Of a stretch of DNA of 64,000 nt, positions 42,623 to 51,891 are shown piece after piece (the stretch's first letter is position 1; the number at the start of each line of letters is the position of its first letter). The stretch covers positions 6,758,001 through 6,822,000 of the forward strand of contig OY764903.1 of NCBI GenBank assembly GCA_963668605.1. Reading direction: 5' to 3'. This DNA is from G963668605 sp963668605. GTDB taxonomy: Bacteria > Acidobacteriota > Terriglobia > Bryobacterales > Bryobacteraceae. A program made the translations under genes and the position numbers. Below the pieces are notes generated by a model. The model made no database searches. It had not been told where the DNA came from and saw only the letters and a program-made list of their open reading frames with translations.

Positions 42623-43705
42623 CTAGTGTAGTGTCTCTAAAATAGCTTTACAATGGCCGATCTTTTCCAGGATCTTGTTCACGCTCGCTGTCCAAACGAA
42701 TGGCTTCGGTTGCTTATTGTTGTGGGCCAGATATTCGTTGATCGCCTGTTCCAGTTCTCCCACACTGTGGAAACTGCCACGCCGAATACGCTTGTCGGTG
42801 ATCTCGCGAAACCAGCGCTCCACTAGATTCAGCCATGAGGAACTCGTGGGTGTGTAGTGAAGTTGAAATCGACCGTGGCGCTTCAACCATCGTTGGACAG
42901 CGTCATGCTTGTGTGCCGAGTAGTTATCCAGGATGAGATGCAAGGTCAGATCGGCTGGCGTTTCCCGATCGATCTTTCGAAGGAACTTGAGAAACTCCTG
43001 GTGCCTGTGCCGCGCCATGCACTCTCCGATCACGGTTCCTTCGAGCACGTTCAGGACGGCGAATAGTGTCGTCGTGCCGTGACGTTTGTAGTCGTGGGTC
43101 ATCGTACCGCAGCGGCCCTTTTTCATGGGCAGGCCCGGCTGCGTTCGGTCTAAGGCTTGAATCTGGCTCTTCTCATCGAAACATAGCACCAGTGCCTTGT
43201 CCGGCGGATTCAGGTATAGGCCCACCACGTCGGTGAGCTTTTCTACGAACCGCTTATCCCGCGACAATTTGAAGGTCTTACTGCGATGCGGCTGCAAACC
43301 GTGGGCGTCCCAGATTCGTTGCACTGTGGCTGGGCTGACGCTTTGTGCGACCGCCATGGTTCGCACGCTCCAGTGCGTAGCGCAGACCGGCTGGCTATGC
43401 AGCGTGGCCTCCACAATCTGCTTCACTTTCTCGACTGAAACTCCCGCCTTGCGGCCACGCCCAGGCTCATCTTCGGTGAGTGCTACCGGCCCGCTGCTGA
43501 GAAAACGTTGCCGCCACAGAATCACCGTCGGACGGCTGGTCTTCAGTTCTTGGGCGATCCGCCGATTCGGCTGGCCGCTGGCTGCCAACAGCACGATGCG
43601 CGAACGAAAAACGATCTTCTGCGGCGTGTTGCGGGCATGGACCCACGCTTCCAACGTGCGCCGCTGGTCTGGATCTAAAGCTAACGGTTCCGCCACGCTC
43701 CACAT
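42623..43705 (-). CDS. IS630-family transposase
   Basis: A 360-residue transposase. N-terminal HTH region (ASGQPNRRIAQELKTSRPTV, ILWRQRFL), then a DDE core with LCFDEKSQIQALDRTQP (Asp), LHLILDNYSAHKHDAVQ (Asp) and WLNLVERWFREITDK (Glu). Product appears intact. The stop codon TAG (42625-42623) is formed by the duplicated TA target plus the next host base, so the element itself does not encode its own stop here. Start ATG at 43705. Confidence 0.9.
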   Translation of the reverse strand: MWSVAEPLALDPDQRRTLEAWVHARNTPQKIVFRSRIVLLAASGQPNRRIAQELKTSRPTVILWRQRFLSSGPVALTEDEPGRGRKAGVSVEKVKQIVEATLHSQPVCATHWSVRTMAVAQSVSPATVQRIWDAHGLQPHRSKTFKLSRDKRFVEKLTDVVGLYLNPPDKALVLCFDEKSQIQALDRTQPGLPMKKGRCGTMTHDYKRHGTTTLFAVLNVLEGTVIGECMARHRHQEFLKFLRKIDRETPADLTLHLILDNYSAHKHDAVQRWLKRHGRFQLHYTPTSSSWLNLVERWFREITDKRIRRGSFHSVGELEQAINEYLAHNNKQPKPFVWTASVNKILEKIGHCKAILETLH

Positions 43706-43764
43706 GGTACATCCAGTATGCCCGCGGAACGAACCATTGTAAAGTTATTTGTGAGACACTACAC
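42626..43764 (-). mobile_element. IS630-family insertion sequence
   Basis: The left end GTGTAGTGTCTC (42626-42637) is matched by its inverse GAGACACTACAC (43753-43764), with more inverted similarity inward (CTTTACAATGG). A TA dinucleotide flanks both ends (42624-42625 and 43765-43766), the expected target duplication. It is inserted inside IS copy 4. Length is 1139 bp. Confidence 0.9.
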
Positions 43765-43912
43765 TAGTCCTACCGGTGGCGAAGACATTGTCGAGGGTTG
43801 TATCAGACTCCAATCGCCGCATGATTTATGAATTCGCCATGGACAGGTTCCAGATGCCTTTTACTCCTCCATTCCGGGTGACTCGGTGATCTATTGCCCT
43901 GGACCAACCTCT

Positions 43913-43964
43913 GGAGTAGACTCAGTCAAGTCGTAAACAAGATCTGAAGCTCCGGAGCGGCCCG
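43913..43964 (+). repeat. Kinase-gene leader repeat, copy B
   Basis: 52 bp directly before the first kinase of the array, aligned without gaps to 40719-40770. The conserved words GTAGACTC, TCAAG, GTAAA and AGATCTGAAGCTCCGGA probably mark the promoter and leader of this gene type. Confidence 0.65.
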
Positions 43965-46595
43965 ATGATCGGCCAGCGCCTCCTCCACTACGAGATCACC
44001 GAAAAGCTCGGCGAGGGCGGGATGGGCGTCGTCTACAAGGCCCGCGACACGCACCTGGACCGCTTTGTCGCCATTAAGGTGCTGCCGCCGGAGAAGGTCG
44101 CTGACGCCTCGCGCAAGGCGCGTTTCGTGCAGGAGGCTAAGGCGGCGTCCGCCTTGAACCACCCCAACATCATCACTATTCACGATATTTCCTCAGAAGC
44201 CAGCGTCGACTTCATCGCGATGGAGTATGTCGCGGGCAGGACGCTGGACCAGTTGATCCCGCGCAAAGGCATGCGCCTCGACGAAGCGCTGAAGATCGCC
44301 GTGCAAATCGCCGATGCGCTTGCCCGCGCGCACTCGGCCGGCATCATCCATCGCGATCTGAAACCCAACAACATCATGGTGGATGAGCACGGCTTGGTGA
44401 AGGTGCTCGATTTCGGCCTGGCGAAACTCACGGAAGAAAACACCTCGGAAGACGATTCGACCGCGACGATTGGGGTGAAGACCGAAGAGGGCACCATCGT
44501 CGGCACCGCCGCCTACATGTCGCCGGAGCAGGCCGAGGGCAAACCGCCAGACGCGCGCAGCGACATTTTCAGCTTCGGTGCGGTGCTGTACGAGATGGTG
44601 ACGGAAGCGCGTGCGTTCCGGGGCGACAGCCGGATGTCGACGCTGGCGGCGGTGCTGCACAAAGAGCCCGCGCCCCTCGGTGAGGAAGTCCCCGGCGACC
44701 TGCGTAAGATCATCGTGCGCTGTTTGAGGAAAGACCCCGACCGGCGCAGCCGCAGCATGCCCGATGTGCGGCTGGCCCTGCAAGACCTGAAGGAGGAATC
44801 CGAGTCTGGCGCTCTGACGCCGGCGGCTCGGCCGCGGCGCAGGCATCGGACCGCGCTTCTGGTTTGCGCCTCCGCCCTTGTTCTGGCGGCCGTCGCGGGC
44901 GTGTGGTTCGGACTCGATCGAAACAGAATCCCGGAGAAGGAATACCGGGTGGTTCCGCTCACCAGCCACCCCGGCGAGGAGGTGCAGCCGGCGATCTCCG
45001 CCGACGGGACCCACGTGGCCTACGTGCAGCGGGACGACCACGAGGGTCTGGGCGGCCTGTTTGTGCAGCATATCGCCAGCGGCGCACGCCTCCGCCTGAC
45101 CAACAGCCCCATTGAGGAGTTCAGTCCGGCATGGGCGCCCGACAGCCGGGCCATCGCCTTCCTGCGCAGCCTCTCAGGAGAAAAGACGGGCATCTTCCTG
45201 GTCTCGCCCCTTGGCGGCGGGGAGCAGCGGCTGGCCGAAACGCTGGCCCCGAACAGAGCATATCCGGAACTGCCCTACCCGTTGCTGGCGTGGTCCGCCG
45301 ACAGCCGGTGGCTGGTCTTCAGCAACCGCAAGGCGGTCACGGATGGCTGGGCGTTGCACGTCCTGTCCGTCGAGACGCGAGAAGAGCGGGTGCTCACTTC
45401 ACCCCCCGCGGATTGCCACGGCGACTTCAGCCCCGCTCTTTCGCCGGACGGCCGCACGCTATCCTTCGTCCGTCTCGAACGGCGCCGCGAGAGTACCTTT
45501 TACCTTCTCCGTCTGGGTGAAAACCTCACCCCCGAAGGAGAACCCCGCCGCTTGACCTCGGTGGCGCTGTCGGTTCGGGCCTCCGCCTGGACGCCGGATG
45601 GCAGCGCGATCGTGTTCAACACGAACCAGCGGTTGGGCGGGGCCGGACTGTACCGTGTGCTGGTTTCCGGGACGGCGGAACCGCAGCCGGTCTCCGGGTT
45701 CGACGCCCGCATGGCGCAATTCACGGTGTCCCACCGTAGCCGCCGCCTGGTCTTCGAGAGCCGCACCATCGACGCCAACCTATGGCGCGCGAGCCTTCCA
45801 GCCCCGGGCGGCAGAGCCGGAACGCCCGAGAAGATCGCCTCCTCGAGCCAGGCCGAGTACTCCCCCAGTTTCTCCCCGGATGGCCGGAAGATCGCCTTCT
45901 CTTCCGACCGGTCCGGCGTGTTCGAGATCTACACCGCCGGCAGCGACGGATCCGGCGTGACCCGGATCACCAACCTCCGCGGATCCGGCGCGGGATCCCC
46001 ACGCTGGTCCCCCGACGGGCGGAGTATCGTTTTCCTATCGGGGCAGGGTGAGACCGACCTGTTCCTGGTGGACCCAAACGGGGACCACCCGCGCCGGGTT
46101 GCAGCGCTCCCGGGCAGCGAGGTCGTTCCGACCTGGTCGCGCGACGGGCAGATGATCTACTTCGGCTCGAATCGCAACGGCAGGTTCGAGGTCTGGCGCA
46201 TCGCGGCGGCCGGCGGCGAGGCGGTGCAGGTCACGCGCAACGGGGGGCATGCCGCCTATGAGTCGCCCGACCGCAAGTTTCTCTACATCGCTAGGGCGCG
46301 CGGAGTCACCAGCCTTTGGCGCATGTCCATCGACGGCGGAGAAGAGGTCGAGGTTGCCGATGGTATCTGGGCTTGGGGCGTGGCAGTTGCTCCCGAAGGC
46401 TTGTACCTCCTGCGGCGCCTGCAAAAGAATTGCCCCCTCGAGTTCCGCCGCCACTCCGACGGCCAGACAAGCCCGGTGCTGGACCTGGGTTACCCCACCC
46501 TCGGTCTCGACCTGTCCCCCGATGGCCGAACGCTAGTCTACTCGACGGCCGACGACCGCAGCAGCGATCTGATGATGGTGGAGAACTTCCGATGA
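43965..46595 (+). CDS. Ser/Thr protein kinase with PD40/TolB propeller, array member 1
   Basis: An 876-residue membrane kinase. The kinase domain (about 9-270) has the loop GEGGMGVV (16-23), ATP Lys K38 in VAIKVLPPEK, the catalytic loop HRDLKPNN (129-136, D131), DFGLA (D149) and AAYMSPEQAEG. A single membrane helix lies near 295-315 (ALLVCASALVLAAVAGVWFG). The rest is a TolB-like beta-propeller built of PD40 repeats (ISADGTHVAYV, FSPAWAPDSRAIAFL, YSPSFSPDGRKIAFSSDRSG, GSPRWSPDGRSIVFL), expected outside the cytoplasm. It probably senses an extracytoplasmic signal and phosphorylates cytoplasmic targets; partner unknown. It has its own leader and overlaps the next gene as ATGA. Confidence 0.93.
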   Translation: MIGQRLLHYEITEKLGEGGMGVVYKARDTHLDRFVAIKVLPPEKVADASRKARFVQEAKAASALNHPNIITIHDISSEASVDFIAMEYVAGRTLDQLIPRKGMRLDEALKIAVQIADALARAHSAGIIHRDLKPNNIMVDEHGLVKVLDFGLAKLTEENTSEDDSTATIGVKTEEGTIVGTAAYMSPEQAEGKPPDARSDIFSFGAVLYEMVTEARAFRGDSRMSTLAAVLHKEPAPLGEEVPGDLRKIIVRCLRKDPDRRSRSMPDVRLALQDLKEESESGALTPAARPRRRHRTALLVCASALVLAAVAGVWFGLDRNRIPEKEYRVVPLTSHPGEEVQPAISADGTHVAYVQRDDHEGLGGLFVQHIASGARLRLTNSPIEEFSPAWAPDSRAIAFLRSLSGEKTGIFLVSPLGGGEQRLAETLAPNRAYPELPYPLLAWSADSRWLVFSNRKAVTDGWALHVLSVETREERVLTSPPADCHGDFSPALSPDGRTLSFVRLERRRESTFYLLRLGENLTPEGEPRRLTSVALSVRASAWTPDGSAIVFNTNQRLGGAGLYRVLVSGTAEPQPVSGFDARMAQFTVSHRSRRLVFESRTIDANLWRASLPAPGGRAGTPEKIASSSQAEYSPSFSPDGRKIAFSSDRSGVFEIYTAGSDGSGVTRITNLRGSGAGSPRWSPDGRSIVFLSGQGETDLFLVDPNGDHPRRVAALPGSEVVPTWSRDGQMIYFGSNRNGRFEVWRIAAAGGEAVQVTRNGGHAAYESPDRKFLYIARARGVTSLWRMSIDGGEEVEVADGIWAWGVAVAPEGLYLLRRLQKNCPLEFRRHSDGQTSPVLDLGYPTLGLDLSPDGRTLVYSTADDRSSDLMMVENFR

Positions 46596-49264
46596 TCGGC
46601 CAAAAGCTGTTGCACTACGACATCGTCGAGAAGCTCGGCGAGGGCGGCATGGGTGTGGTGTACAAGGCCCGCGATACGCATCTGGACCGCTTCGTCGCCA
46701 TCAAGGTGCTGCCAGCGGAGAAGGTCGCCGACCCCGAACGCAAGCGGCGTTTCGTGCAGGAGGCTAAGGCGGCCTCGGCGCTGAACCATCCCAACATCGT
46801 CCATGTGTACGACATCACCGCGGACAGCGGCGTGGATTTCATCGCGATGGAGTTCGTCGCCGGCAAGACGCTCGATCAACTCATCTCCCGAAAGGGGATG
46901 CGGTTGAATGACGCGCTGAAAATCGCCGTGCAGATCGCCGACGCGCTGGCGCGGGCGCACGCCGCCGGCATCGTCCATCGTGATCTAAAGCCGTCCAACA
47001 TCATGCTGGACGAGCACGGCTTGGTGAAGGTGCTCGATTTCGGGCTGGCCAAGCTGACCGAGACCGCCCTGGGCGAAGACGAAGCCACCCGCACGGCGAA
47101 GCCCCGCACCGAGGAAGGGACCATCGTGGGAACCGCGGCCTACATGTCCCCGGAGCAGGCCGAAGGCAAGCCGGTGGATGCCCGCTCGGACATCTTCAGC
47201 TTCGGCGCGGTGCTGTACGAAATGGTCACCGGGCAGCGGGCCTTTCGCGGCAGCAGCCGGATCTCGACGCTCTCGGCGGTGTTGCACCAGGATCCGGCGC
47301 CTTTTCCCATCGAGGTGCCCAAGGAGCTTCAGCGGGTGGCTGCCCGTTGCCTGAAGAAAGATCCGGAGCGCCGCTTCCATCACATGATCGATGTCAAGGT
47401 CGCGCTGTCGGAGTTGCGGGAGGAGTCCGAGTCGGGCCAACTCGAGACGCCGCCGCGCCAGGCGAGTCGCCGGCGTGGCGTGTGGGTGTGGATCGCCGCC
47501 GCCCTGCTGGTTCTGTGCCTGGGCGGCGCCGGTTGGTACTGGTTCTCCGCCGGGAAGACGCCGCCAGCGGAAGCCGCCTATCGGGCTGTTCCGTTCACCA
47601 ACGATCCGGGCGTCGAGACCGACTCCGCGTTCTCGCCCGACGGCAACCAGGTGGCATTCTCCTGGGACGGAGAGAAGCAGGACAACTTCGACATCTATCT
47701 GCGGCTGGTCGGCGCCGGCATGGGAAGGCCGTTGCGCATTACCACCGACCCGGCGCCGGACTACTCCCCGGCATTCTCTCCCGATGGGCGCACGATCGCC
47801 TTCCTGCGCGATGTCTCCGCCAACCGGGCGGCCGTCTGCCTGGTCTCGGCTTTGGGAGGAACGGAGCGCCGTCTGGTCGAGATCGAGAATCTCCCCGCCT
47901 TGCGTGCCCTCCGGATTGTGGGGCGCTACCTAACCTGGACGCCGGATGGGAAATGGCTGGCGGTCTCCTACCCTGTTTCCCCTGGCGTGGATCAAGCGTT
48001 CGGCCTATTCCTCCTGTCCGTCGACAGCGGCACGACGCGCCCTTTGACCAACCCTCAGGCCGACAGCCACACCGACCTTGACCCCGCATTCTCGCCCGAC
48101 GGCAAAAGCCTGGCGTTCATCCGCGGGTCGATCGATGCTCGCGATGCGTACGTGCTTCCCCTCACGGGAGACTACCGCCCCGCGCGGGACGCGAAACGTA
48201 TCACCTTCGACTCCAGGTGGGTGAACGGTATCGCGTGGACTCCGGACGGGAAGGAGATCGTCTACTCCTCCGGCTGGTTGGTGGATCAAGCCCTGTGGAG
48301 AGTACCGGCTTTCGGGTCCGGGCCGCCGCGGCGGGTGAATTGGGTGGGGGAGCGAGGCTATCTTCCCGCAATCTCGCGCCGCGGGGGACGGCTGGTCTAT
48401 CAAAGTTACAACGGGAATAAGGACCTCTGGCGGCTCAATTTGGCTGCTCCCGGCGTAGCCGCCGGCAAACCGGTGAAGTTGATCGCGTCGACTCAATTCA
48501 AGGAGATGCCCGACTATTCTCCCGACGGCCGCAGGATCGCCTACAGTTCCGTGGGTTCCGGGAGCTATGAGATCTGGGTAGCCGACGCCGGCGGCGGAAG
48601 CCCGAGAGCGGTAACGGCGTTCGGCCGTGGCAGCACGGTGCATCCACGCTGGTCGCCTGACGGCAAACGCATCGCATTCATGTCAAGTATCGAAGGACAA
48701 GGGGAGATTTTCGTGGTCGGCGCCGAGGGCGGCGCTCCGTTGCGCCTGACTACACATCCCGCGGCCGACTGGTATCCGAGTTACTCGAGAGACGGCCGCT
48801 GGATCTATTTCACATCCACCCGCACGGGCGAATCGCAGATATGGAAGACACCCTCCGCGGGTGGAGAACCGGTTCAGGTGACCCGCACGGGAGGCGCAGG
48901 AGCCCTCGAATCGGCTGACGGTAAGTTCCTGTATTATTCCAGATCGCGCTTGCCATCTCACTTTACCGGCATCTGGAGAGTAGCGGCAGGTGGTGGAGAG
49001 CCGGAGGAGATCGTTCCGGAGACCCCGGGGATTCTCCACTTCCGGGCAGTCGAGGAAGGGATCTATCTCGTTTCGTGGCTCTCGATGGATCGGAGCATTC
49101 CGCTGCGGTTCTTTCGTTTCGCCGACGGGAAGATCCGGACCGTGGCCGAGCTGGGCCGGCAATCCTATCCCTCGTTCTGCGTTTCGCCGGACGGGCGCAA
49201 TATCGTCTACACCAGCTCCGGCGCGACTGAGAACGACATCGTTCTCGTGGAGAACTTCCGATGA
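46592..49264 (+). CDS. Ser/Thr protein kinase with PD40/TolB propeller, array member 2
   Basis: 890 residues from ATG 46592, which overlaps the preceding TGA. Kinase domain with GEGGMGVV, VAIKVLPAEK, IVHRDLKPSNIM, DFGLA and AAYMSPEQAEG; membrane helix near 300-320 (VWIAAALLVLCLGGAGWYWF); C-terminal PD40 propeller (FSPDGNQVAFSWDG, YSPAFSPDGRTIAFL, YSPDGRRIAYSSVGSG, HPRWSPDGKRIAFM). Its C-lobe (RGSSRISTLSAVLHQDPAPF, PIEVPKELQRVAARCLKKDP) differs clearly from members 1 and 3, so it may have different regulation. It ends in the shared VENFR whose codons supply GGAG before the next ATG. Confidence 0.93.
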   Translation: MIGQKLLHYDIVEKLGEGGMGVVYKARDTHLDRFVAIKVLPAEKVADPERKRRFVQEAKAASALNHPNIVHVYDITADSGVDFIAMEFVAGKTLDQLISRKGMRLNDALKIAVQIADALARAHAAGIVHRDLKPSNIMLDEHGLVKVLDFGLAKLTETALGEDEATRTAKPRTEEGTIVGTAAYMSPEQAEGKPVDARSDIFSFGAVLYEMVTGQRAFRGSSRISTLSAVLHQDPAPFPIEVPKELQRVAARCLKKDPERRFHHMIDVKVALSELREESESGQLETPPRQASRRRGVWVWIAAALLVLCLGGAGWYWFSAGKTPPAEAAYRAVPFTNDPGVETDSAFSPDGNQVAFSWDGEKQDNFDIYLRLVGAGMGRPLRITTDPAPDYSPAFSPDGRTIAFLRDVSANRAAVCLVSALGGTERRLVEIENLPALRALRIVGRYLTWTPDGKWLAVSYPVSPGVDQAFGLFLLSVDSGTTRPLTNPQADSHTDLDPAFSPDGKSLAFIRGSIDARDAYVLPLTGDYRPARDAKRITFDSRWVNGIAWTPDGKEIVYSSGWLVDQALWRVPAFGSGPPRRVNWVGERGYLPAISRRGGRLVYQSYNGNKDLWRLNLAAPGVAAGKPVKLIASTQFKEMPDYSPDGRRIAYSSVGSGSYEIWVADAGGGSPRAVTAFGRGSTVHPRWSPDGKRIAFMSSIEGQGEIFVVGAEGGAPLRLTTHPAADWYPSYSRDGRWIYFTSTRTGESQIWKTPSAGGEPVQVTRTGGAGALESADGKFLYYSRSRLPSHFTGIWRVAAGGGEPEEIVPETPGILHFRAVEEGIYLVSWLSMDRSIPLRFFRFADGKIRTVAELGRQSYPSFCVSPDGRNIVYTSSGATENDIVLVENFR

Positions 49265-51891
49265 TCGGCCAAAAGCTGCTGCACTACGAGATCGTTGAGA
49301 AACTCGGCGAGGGCGGCATGGGTGTCGTGTACAAGGCCCGCGACACGCACCTGGACCGCTTCGTTGCCATCAAGGTGCTACCGCCGGAGAAGGTCGCCGA
49401 CTCCGAACGCAAGCGGCGGTTCGTGCAGGAGGCCAAGGCGGCGTCCGCGCTGAACCATTCCAGCATCATCCACGTGTACGACATCTCGTTGGACGCCGGC
49501 GTGGACTTCATCGCAATGGAGTACGTCGCCGGCCAGACGCTCGATCAGCTCATCCCCCGAAAAGGGATGCGGTTGAACGACGCGCTGAAGATCGCCGTGC
49601 AGATCGCCGACGCGCTGGCCAAGGCCCACGCCGCCGGCATCGTCCACCGGGACCTGAAGCCGGGCAACATCATAGTCACCGGAGATGGCCTGGTGAAAGT
49701 TCTCGATTTCGGGCTGGCCAAGCTGACCGAGACCGCCCTGGGCGAGGACGAAGTTACCCGCACCGCGAAGCCCCACACCGAGGAAGGGACCGTGATCGGG
49801 ACGGCGGCCTACATGTCGCCGGAGCAGGCCGAAGGCAAGCCGGTGGATGCGCGCAGCGACATCTTCAGCTTCGGCGCAGTGCTGTACGAGATGGTAACCG
49901 GAGTGCGAGCGTTCCGGGGCGACAGCCGGATGTCGACGCTGGCGGCGGTGCTACATCACGAGCCGGCGCCGCTCGGTGAGGAAGTCCCCGGCGACCTGCG
50001 TAAGATCATCGCGCGCTGTCTGAGGAAGGATCCCGACCGGCGCAGCCGCAGCATGCCCGATGTGCGGCTGGCGCTGGAAGAGATGAAGGAGGAATCGGAC
50101 TCGGGCCGCCTGGCCGGATCTCCGGTACACGTCGCGCCGCGGCGGGCGCGCGGGCCGGCGGTCTGGGTCTCCGCCGCGGCGTTGTTGGTTCTGGCCGCCG
50201 CCGGCGGCTGGTTTCTGCTGCGCGAAGCCACGCGTCCGCGGCCGGGCCTCAAGGCGGTCCCGCTGACCACCATGCCGGGCACCGAACAGTACCCCAGCCT
50301 CTCGCCCGACGGCAACCTGGTGGCCTACTCCTGGGACGGGCCCAACCTCGACAACACCGACATCTACGTCCAGCAGATCGGCGGCGGCGCGCCCCTGCGC
50401 CTCACCACGGACGCGGCCATCGACCTCTGTCCGGCCTGGTCCCCCGACGGGCGGTTTATCGCCTTCGGGCGCGGCGCCTCATACAAGTGGGAAATCCTCA
50501 TCGTCCCCTCGCTCGGCGGACCCGAGCGCAAGGGGGGTGTCTCGATGTCCCTGTTCCCCTCCGTATCCTGGAGTCCCGACGGCCGTAACCTGGTGATCCC
50601 CGACCGGGTGTCCCCCCCGGAGCCGTCCAGCATCTTTCTGCATTCGCTCGATTCCGGCCAGCGCCGCAAGCTCACCTCCCCTCCGGCGGGAACCGAGGCT
50701 GACTACGCCGGCCGCATCAGCCCGGACGGCCGCTGGTTGCTGGTGGTCCGGAACCAGGCGTATGGCATCGGCGACCTTTATCGCATTCCGCTGGCGGACA
50801 ATTATGCACCACGAGGCGAACCCGAGCGGCTGACCTCGGACCGGACCCATGTCTACGACACGGCCTGGATGCCCGATTCGCGCGAGGTCTTGTTTACTTC
50901 CGGGCGCGAGGGGCCGGCTTCCGCGTGGCACCTCACCGCCGGTTCCCGTGCCGCGCCCGAGAGACTTGCCGCCGGCGCGGACGTCGCATCCTTGGCGGTC
51001 TCGCTCCGCGGCAACCGGCTGGTCCTGTCCCAGGGGCGCAGCGATACCAACATCTGGCGACTGGACCTTCAGTCCGGCCAGTCGGAAGCCTGGGCTGCTA
51101 CCACGGCCATGGACTACCTTCCGAGGTACGCTCCGGATGGCCGGCGTGTGGCCTTCGTCTCCACCCGCTCCGGCACTCCCGCGATCTGGGTGGCCGACGC
51201 CGACGGCAAGAACGCTATGGAGATGCCGATGGCCGGCCGCATGGGAGCCACTCTGGCCTGGTCTCCCGACGGCTCGCGGCTGGCTGTCGGTGCCAACGTG
51301 CGCGGGAAGTGGGAGGGCTTCACCCTCAGTTCGCAGGGCGGCGCGCTCGATCGGCTGACGACCGACCCGGGTAGCTTATCCGGCCCGAGCTGGTCCCGCG
51401 ATGGGCACTGGCTGTACTTCTGTTCCGGGCTCCCGACCGAAATCTACAGAGTTCCCACCGGCGGCGGAAAGGCGACCCGGATCACGCGCCAGGGCGGCTT
51501 CGGCCCCATCGAGTCGCGGGACGCCAAGTTCCTGTACTACGCCAAGCGGTACAACAGCAGCCACGTTGGTACGGATCTCGATGCCGGCCGGGCCGGGGGC
51601 CTCTGGCGGGTGCCCTCCGCCGGCGGCGACGAGATCGAGATTCTTCCGGACCTGCGGTTCTGGGATGGCTTCGACGTCGCGCCGGACGGGATCTACTATA
51701 TTCCGACCGGCGGCCCCGGCAACTACACGATCCGCTTTCTGGATTTGGCGACCGGAAAAACCCGGCAGGTCGCGACACTCCCCAAACCGCCAGCGGGGGG
51801 CTTGAGCCTGTCGCCCGACGGCCGCCACCTGCTGTACTCCCAGATCGACCAGACCGGCGCGGACCTGATGCTGGTGGAGAACTTCCGATGA
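49261..51891 (+). CDS. Ser/Thr protein kinase with PD40/TolB propeller, array member 3 (mosaic)
   Basis: 876 residues from ATG 49261 (ATGA overlap). Motifs: GEGGMGVV, VAIKVLPPEK, IVHRDLKPGNII, DFGLA and AAYMSPEQAEG; membrane helix near 298-315 (AVWVSAAALLVLAAAGGWFL); PD40 propeller (YPSLSPDGNLVAYSWDG, LCPAWSPDGRFIAFGRG, LPRYAPDGRRVAFVSTRSG). The N-lobe and activation segment match member 2 (shared LTETALGEDE insertion), while the C-lobe matches member 1 (FRGDSRMSTLAAVLH, PLGEEVPGDLRKII, CLRKDPDRRSRSMPDVRLAL). That pattern points to recombination between neighbours. Confidence 0.93.
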   Translation: MIGQKLLHYEIVEKLGEGGMGVVYKARDTHLDRFVAIKVLPPEKVADSERKRRFVQEAKAASALNHSSIIHVYDISLDAGVDFIAMEYVAGQTLDQLIPRKGMRLNDALKIAVQIADALAKAHAAGIVHRDLKPGNIIVTGDGLVKVLDFGLAKLTETALGEDEVTRTAKPHTEEGTVIGTAAYMSPEQAEGKPVDARSDIFSFGAVLYEMVTGVRAFRGDSRMSTLAAVLHHEPAPLGEEVPGDLRKIIARCLRKDPDRRSRSMPDVRLALEEMKEESDSGRLAGSPVHVAPRRARGPAVWVSAAALLVLAAAGGWFLLREATRPRPGLKAVPLTTMPGTEQYPSLSPDGNLVAYSWDGPNLDNTDIYVQQIGGGAPLRLTTDAAIDLCPAWSPDGRFIAFGRGASYKWEILIVPSLGGPERKGGVSMSLFPSVSWSPDGRNLVIPDRVSPPEPSSIFLHSLDSGQRRKLTSPPAGTEADYAGRISPDGRWLLVVRNQAYGIGDLYRIPLADNYAPRGEPERLTSDRTHVYDTAWMPDSREVLFTSGREGPASAWHLTAGSRAAPERLAAGADVASLAVSLRGNRLVLSQGRSDTNIWRLDLQSGQSEAWAATTAMDYLPRYAPDGRRVAFVSTRSGTPAIWVADADGKNAMEMPMAGRMGATLAWSPDGSRLAVGANVRGKWEGFTLSSQGGALDRLTTDPGSLSGPSWSRDGHWLYFCSGLPTEIYRVPTGGGKATRITRQGGFGPIESRDAKFLYYAKRYNSSHVGTDLDAGRAGGLWRVPSAGGDEIEILPDLRFWDGFDVAPDGIYYIPTGGPGNYTIRFLDLATGKTRQVATLPKPPAGGLSLSPDGRHLLYSQIDQTGADLMLVENFR

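Larger units (their letters stand above)
42460..43845 (+). mobile_element. IS481-like element, copy 4 (mini-element with nested IS630)
   Basis: Ends TGTCCATGGCGAATT (42460-42474) and AATTCGCCATGGACA (43831-43845). Without the nested IS630 (42626-43764) and one TA copy, only about 245 bp remain: the transposase start (FILLFVHVIVTMVRLIGP to VVAESAL) and the last codons (YRWRRHCRGLYQTPIAA). It was therefore an internally deleted mini-element before or when IS630 arrived. Confidence 0.8.

Noticed and set aside
40868..43845. Composite transposon carrying the metallo-beta-lactamase-fold gene
   Set aside because: Two same-orientation IS copies do flank the gene, but both lack a functional transposase and the outer flanks show no target duplication.
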